From assembly GCF_040712315.1 (NCBI RefSeq), contig NC_134015.1, forward strand, positions 25,607,614 to 25,671,613: 64,000 nucleotides of DNA, written 5' to 3'. Made by a program: the position numbers and the translations under genes. The notes beneath the pieces were generated by a model that saw only the letters and a program-made list of their open reading frames with translations, made no database searches and was not told the DNA's origin. Positions 59,576 through 64,000 of this stretch are shown one piece after another (positions within the stretch are counted from its first letter, which is position 1; every line of letters begins with the position of its first letter). Source of the stretch: Castanea sativa. Lineage: Eukaryota; Streptophyta; Magnoliopsida; Fagales; Fagaceae.

Positions 59576-60601
59576 TTCTAAAAAGGTAAACAAAAATCAA
59601 GGCACGCGGGAAGCTCAAAAAAACTTCACACTCGCAACCAATGAAGAGAAGGCACGTGCCAATCACCTAATGAGAAAGACGCCTCGTATTAAATGTGAGG
59701 GGACGAGCATCTCAGGACACGAAGAGGAGATTGAACTGCCAAAAACCTTTCATATTCCTATGCTCATCCAAACAAAGGATGACAAAGGAATAAAGGGGGC
59801 AACTGACGAGTAGTGAAAAATGGTCGTCCATAAAGTGATTGTCATTGCTAAGGACGATTGTCATTACTAAGGACAATCATAAGTACACATTAATGTTCAG
59901 ATATAAATTCCTCACTTAAATGGCATAAGTGCTACAGACGTACAACCTTTATAGCCACCAACTCACAGCTGTTACAATCATCTCAAGATGACCATTACAC
60001 AGCTGTTACAGAACATTGAATGGGGATGGCTATTAAATTAGCATATAAGCCTCCAGCTCAACCATAACTGATGGATAGCGATAAAACCTCGTCCATATTG
60101 CAAACCGCCCATGTTATTGACGAGTAAAAGTATGGACGAGCGTAAACGCATTAGTTTCAGATAGCATTTAATGTCCAAATGATGAATGAGCACAGAGCTG
60201 TTACTGTTGTCCAATTATGCGCATTTAATGGCCATTATAGACATTAAAGGGCTGAAGATAAATGGTCATTATTGGGCTATAAATCCTCCAGCTGTGGTAC
60301 AGCGTTAGAGAGGCCAGTAGATTGAGCATTTACTCACACAAAGGCTATATAAAGCCAGGAGAGACAAGTAAGTGGAGCATGTTGTACACACACACAAATT
60401 ACTCTATAGATTACAATTTTCTAAAGAGTTTAAGCTAACTTAAGTATTGGAGGGTCCTTGGAAGGCTCCAAACCGATGTCATTATCTGCTTAGTGCTTTC
60501 TTCGGTACAGGACCTCTAAGTCGTCCATCGTACTTACGAGGTACATACTGACGAGCTCCAGGTTGTCCATTGTACTGACGAGGTGAAATCCTACTTCATC
60601 A

Positions 60602-60879
60602 CTTCTTTTTTGCAATTTAATTTATAGCCTTCCTTTTCCAGATGACTACATTTCCTTGTAGCAATGGAATTGAGTTACGTATTAAGATGCCACCAAATAA
60701 TTTCAGGTAAGTTTGGTCTCAATAGTTTTCAATTGATTTTAGCAGTAAGAGAAATAAAGTTCCAGTTTATTTATTTATTTTTTTAACATGTAGAGTTCTA
60801 GACTTCTAGTTAAACTCAATTATATAAAATCCCATCAAATTATTCCTTTCTCATCTATACTTGACAACAGATATGAAAA
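60602..60879. other. AT-rich spacer, nothing seen
   Basis: Short AT-rich stretch between the Gypsy derivative and the 113-bp triplicate; no gene. Confidence 0.6.
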
Positions 60880-61219
60880 TGAAAAAATTGTTGATAATTC
60901 ATAAAAGGAAAAAACCTAATCCACCGAGGCTATCTTAGAATTGTACAAATTCAAAATTCGTTTAGGATAAATATTTGTACCATAACTCAAATGAAAAAAA
61001 TTGTTGATAATTCATAAAAGGAAAAAACTTGATCCACCGAGGCTATCTTAGAATTGTGCAAATTCAAAATTCGTTTAGGATAAATATTTGTACCATAACT
61101 CAAATGAAAAAAATTGTTGATAATTCATAAAAGGAAAAAACTTGATCCACCGAGGCTATCTTAGAATTGTGCAAATTCAAAATTTGTTTAGGATAAATAT
61201 TTGTACCATAACTCAAATA
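60880..61219. repeat. 113-bp tandem repeat, three copies
   Basis: TTGTTGATAATTC ends at 60900, 61013 and 61126. Each unit carries GATCCACCGAGGCTATCTTA and GGATAAATATTTGTACC. Copies 2 and 3 are almost identical and copy 1 slightly diverged. Confidence 0.92.
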
Positions 61220-61320
61220 TAATTGAAAAGTTAATATCAACTGTAGGGTTAAAATGAATTGACCACTTGCAAATTAATTAATTACCCAAGTTAATTAATT
61301 AGTCAAATTACATGCAATAG

Positions 61321-62231
61321 TGTGGTAGTACAAATAAATCACCAAATAACTAAATGTAGTGGAAAATAAATTTGACACAGGTGATTTGTTTACGAATGGG
61401 AAAAACCACTGAGGTAAAACCCCAAAAAGTGAATTTAAGGTCACCACTCTCGAGAATCTACTATTATCAATCACAAGCGATTACAAGTATAAGGAATCTT
61501 ACCAAGCCCTATGGCCTATTCCAAAATACCAACCTACAGTTGAACCTTTACCCCAATACGTAATTGGACTTATATTGTAGTGGCAATCTCTCCATTCAAT
61601 GCATGAATTACAGTACGTGACTAACCAATGATGCACGGATCCCCGTACGTGACTAACTCCTTTGCATGAATTCAAGTACGTGACTCACTCACCAAGTTAA
61701 GGAAGATGTTGGCTGCAAAGTTCATCAGTTCATCAACAATGAAGATCAGGTTGTTCCTTGGTCACAAAACCCTTGGCGTACAGACGCAGTAGCTTCTCTA
61801 GAGAGAATGATGAACTAGGTCACAATATGCTTGTATTCTGTTTGCATCCACTTTGCATATGTTGTGCATTATGTGACGGCCTTTAAAATAAGCCTTATAT
61901 ATGTCTAAGGTTGTGAGAAAAGAAACCCTACACAAATATATTAAAATATGCGTGTAATCAGATATGGAAAACCTGATTTTGTAATTCTCGACAGATGCAA
62001 CTTGTGTCAAGGTTCAACATTAAATCTCAATAGAAAGGATTCTATCAAGCTTCTGTCAAGCTTTAATGACCAGCAATTCCTTCACTTGTTTCTTGGTCAG
62101 ACTTACATGACTTTAATACTTAACTTGAACACTTGTTTCTTGAAGTACTAAACACATTCTAGATCTACCTAATTACAAGTAAAGTACGTTTTGTCAAACG
62201 ATCAGCCAATTACATAAATATGTTCCTAACA
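61321..62231 (-). mobile_element. LTR (911 bp), probably solo, family D
   Basis: On the minus strand it starts TGTTAGGAACATATTTATG and ends TTTATTTGTACTACCACA. A TATA-like ACATATATAAGGC (plus-strand about 61892-61904) lies mid-element. TACGTGACT-type motifs repeat three times at about 61612-61690. The flanks AATAG and TAAAC do not match, so it may be a fragment or a recombined end. No internal region adjoins it. Confidence 0.65.
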
Positions 62232-64000
62232 TAAACTTTTGTGTCTATTAAAAAAATTTGATAAGAAGTGATAAAGCAATAGACAAAAAGTTCATAAAAT
62301 CAAACAAAATTTTGTTTTATTTAAAAACTTATTGAAATTTGGTGCAGCCAATTGGTACAATACGGCTTCAAAACCCAGCTTTGCAAACTCAGTTTTGTAA
62401 TTTGGTGCAGTCACTTGGCACAACCACGACTTCTAAGCCTAAATGCAACCATTTGACACAACCCTAATGTTTAAGCTTAGCTTTACAATTTGATATAGCT
62501 ACGTAGTGCAACCATAACTTCCAAACTTAATTTTTATTATATAATATATGATAATATGATATGATTTACCCACATCATGTGGGAGGATGAACACTAAGTC
62601 AATATTTCACCAATAATCAAATGGGAAGCACCTATGAACTATTGGTAAAACGCTACTCATTGCTGCCTTGGTGGGGTTAAGGTAGTCATGGTTTACTAAA
62701 TCCAATGGGTAGGATGCTATTCTTTTAATTTTGTTGTGTATGTGGGCAACTAAGCAATTATGTGACATTTTTAAAAGTGTTAAATTAGAATGTAATTATC
62801 TCAAATACCCCAGAAAATGGTTGCATAACTATTTTGGTTCCTAAACTTTACCAAATCTTTTTTTTTTTTTTTCATACTTGACATTTTAAAAAATCATTTT
62901 TTTGTCACTAAAATATTGAAAATTTCATCTTTCCTCCATGAACTAATGAAAGTATATTACTTTTATAGGAACGTATTTTGTAATTCTATGGTTTAAGATA
63001 CTAAGCAAAACACGTGTTACAATTAATTTGTGTTATGGGTTGATATTGATCCACAATGAGAAATTTGGATAAGAACATGTAAACTTTCAGAGTTTTATTT
63101 ATTTATTTATTAATTCAAGTGTGATATGTAACATGAATCTTTTTTGAGTGTTTTCATTACTATTTTCTCTCTTGCTATATTCTCTGTGTCTCTCTTCTCT
63201 TTCTTCTCTTCCTTTTATACGAGTCATCTTCATATTTTGTCCTAGTCCACCTGGATAACTTTTGGTCTTGCCCTAGCAGGCTTTTCTTTCTTGATTTTTC
63301 ATCATGAAAGAAGAGTTCTAAGGTCTTCCTCATTGTTCAAACATCTACCTGGATAACTTTTGATCTTATCGAACTTTTCTTTTGTAGGTTTTTCATCATG
63401 AATGGAGACTTTTGGGGCTTTTCTTACTGTTAAGGCTTGCCCATCTGCATTAAAGGCGATGGTGCCATGCAGGTGATCTATATTGATGTGAGGGTTATTG
63501 TGGAATCATTAGGAACTTTTAGAAAGCTACCTTAGAGAAGTTTAGCCTCTCTAGGATTTACCTCGGTAGTTTGGATATATCTTGGACATGACCTTGGCGT
63601 GCGGCCTGGAAGGGTATTGGGCCCAGGGGCAACGCCACCTTAAGGCCAGGGTGGTCCTAGGACCACCTTGACCTGAAAAAGAAAATTTTTTATATATAAT
63701 AACTTCCCTTCAAAAAAAATTTAGGAACACCCTCAGTTATTTTTTATGCCAATAAAATTAAATTTTGCTCTATAATTTGTTTTACATTCAGTGGATGAAT
63801 GATTGTCCGGTTGTGTACATTAAAAGAGATGTAGCTTGTAGCTTGTAGAATTGATAATGAAACTATTATGTAACAATTTCAAAATATGAATACTCGTAGA
63901 AGGTAATTGTAAACTTTATGTATTTGCGTATTTTTTTTATTGTTGTTATTGTCAATATATGAATTTATCTTTTTATTAGATTGTATAATTTATACTTCTT
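62232..64000. other. Spacer to window end, no gene seen
   Basis: About 62340-62520 has three to four degenerate copies of a TTTGGTGCAGC(C/A)A..TTGGCACAACC motif. About 63605-63665 has a GC-richer block with the palindrome GGTGGTCCTAGGACCACC. Otherwise AT-rich with no protein-like frame. Confidence 0.5.

Larger units (their letters stand above)
56798..60601 (+). mobile_element. Gypsy-type LTR retrotransposon derivative, gag only
   Basis: 5' LTR 56798-57605 (808 bp; starts TAACGAG, a mutated TG end) and 3' LTR 59804-60601 (798 bp; TGACGAG...TTCATCA). Flanks ATTCT and CTTCT form a one-mismatch duplication. The primer region TTTGGCGCTGTTTGTGGGAA at 57607 and the polypurine tract AATAAAGGGGGC before the 3' LTR fit a Gypsy element of the Tat/Athila type. 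TATA-like TATATAAAG lies at 57341 and about 60345. The internal 2.2 kb holds a gag remnant and a 78-bp tandem array; no protease, RT or integrase was found. Confidence 0.9.

Overview
The window reads as nuclear DNA of a woody eudicot. It is AT-rich, its genes carry introns with plant-type splice sites, and most of the sequence is transposon-derived. The mix of Copia, Gypsy, CACTA, L1-like and tRNA-SINE sequences would suit Fagaceae or a related tree, but the species is an inference. Only three ordinary host genes are supported. No rRNA, intact tRNA gene, CRISPR array or bacterial-type operon was seen.

Host genes. (1) The 5' end of a chloroplast anthranilate synthase beta-subunit gene (ASB, minus strand) runs off the left edge; exons 1 and 2 are visible. 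(2) A two-exon gene at 28838-29776 (minus) encodes a 198-residue RRM-like protein resembling EDM3/AIPP1. (3) A complete eight-exon gene at 41906-51927 (plus) encodes a 675-residue AlkB-family 2-oxoglutarate/Fe(II) dioxygenase, recognisable as the mRNA m6A demethylase ALKBH10B. Two of its introns start with GC instead of GT.

Layout. 1-2.4 kb: ASB start. 2.49-3.40 kb: foldback element with a very GC-rich core, about 300 bp upstream of the ASB ATG. 3.4-8.6 kb: AT-rich DNA with two solo LTRs, one inside a TIR element. 8.68-22.98 kb: a composite bounded by ~530-550-bp inverted repeats and containing a decayed CACTA element (TNP2 transposase pseudogene), itself interrupted by a solo LTR, a TIR element and a SINE. 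23-28.4 kb: several non-autonomous TIR elements. 28.8-29.8 kb: RRM gene, with its 3' flank duplicated in tandem. 31.4-36.8 kb: L1-like LINE pseudogene split by a Copia insertion whose two LTRs are of different sequence although its target-site duplication is perfect. 40.4-52 kb: ALKBH10B with a duplicated upstream region; its introns hold a TRIM, a solo LTR and a TIR element. 53.2-54.9 kb: second, minus-strand LINE remnant. 56.5-60.6 kb: a SINE and a gag-only Gypsy derivative with two LTRs and a 78-bp tandem array. 60.6-64 kb: a 113-bp triplicate, another LTR and unassigned AT-rich sequence.

The three host genes (tryptophan synthesis, chromatin or RNA regulation, mRNA demethylation) show no functional link. 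No clearly new biological system was found. The best leads are the Copia element with mismatched LTRs, the paired GC-AG introns in ALKBH10B, the GC-rich foldback element beside ASB, and the nested 14-kb composite.
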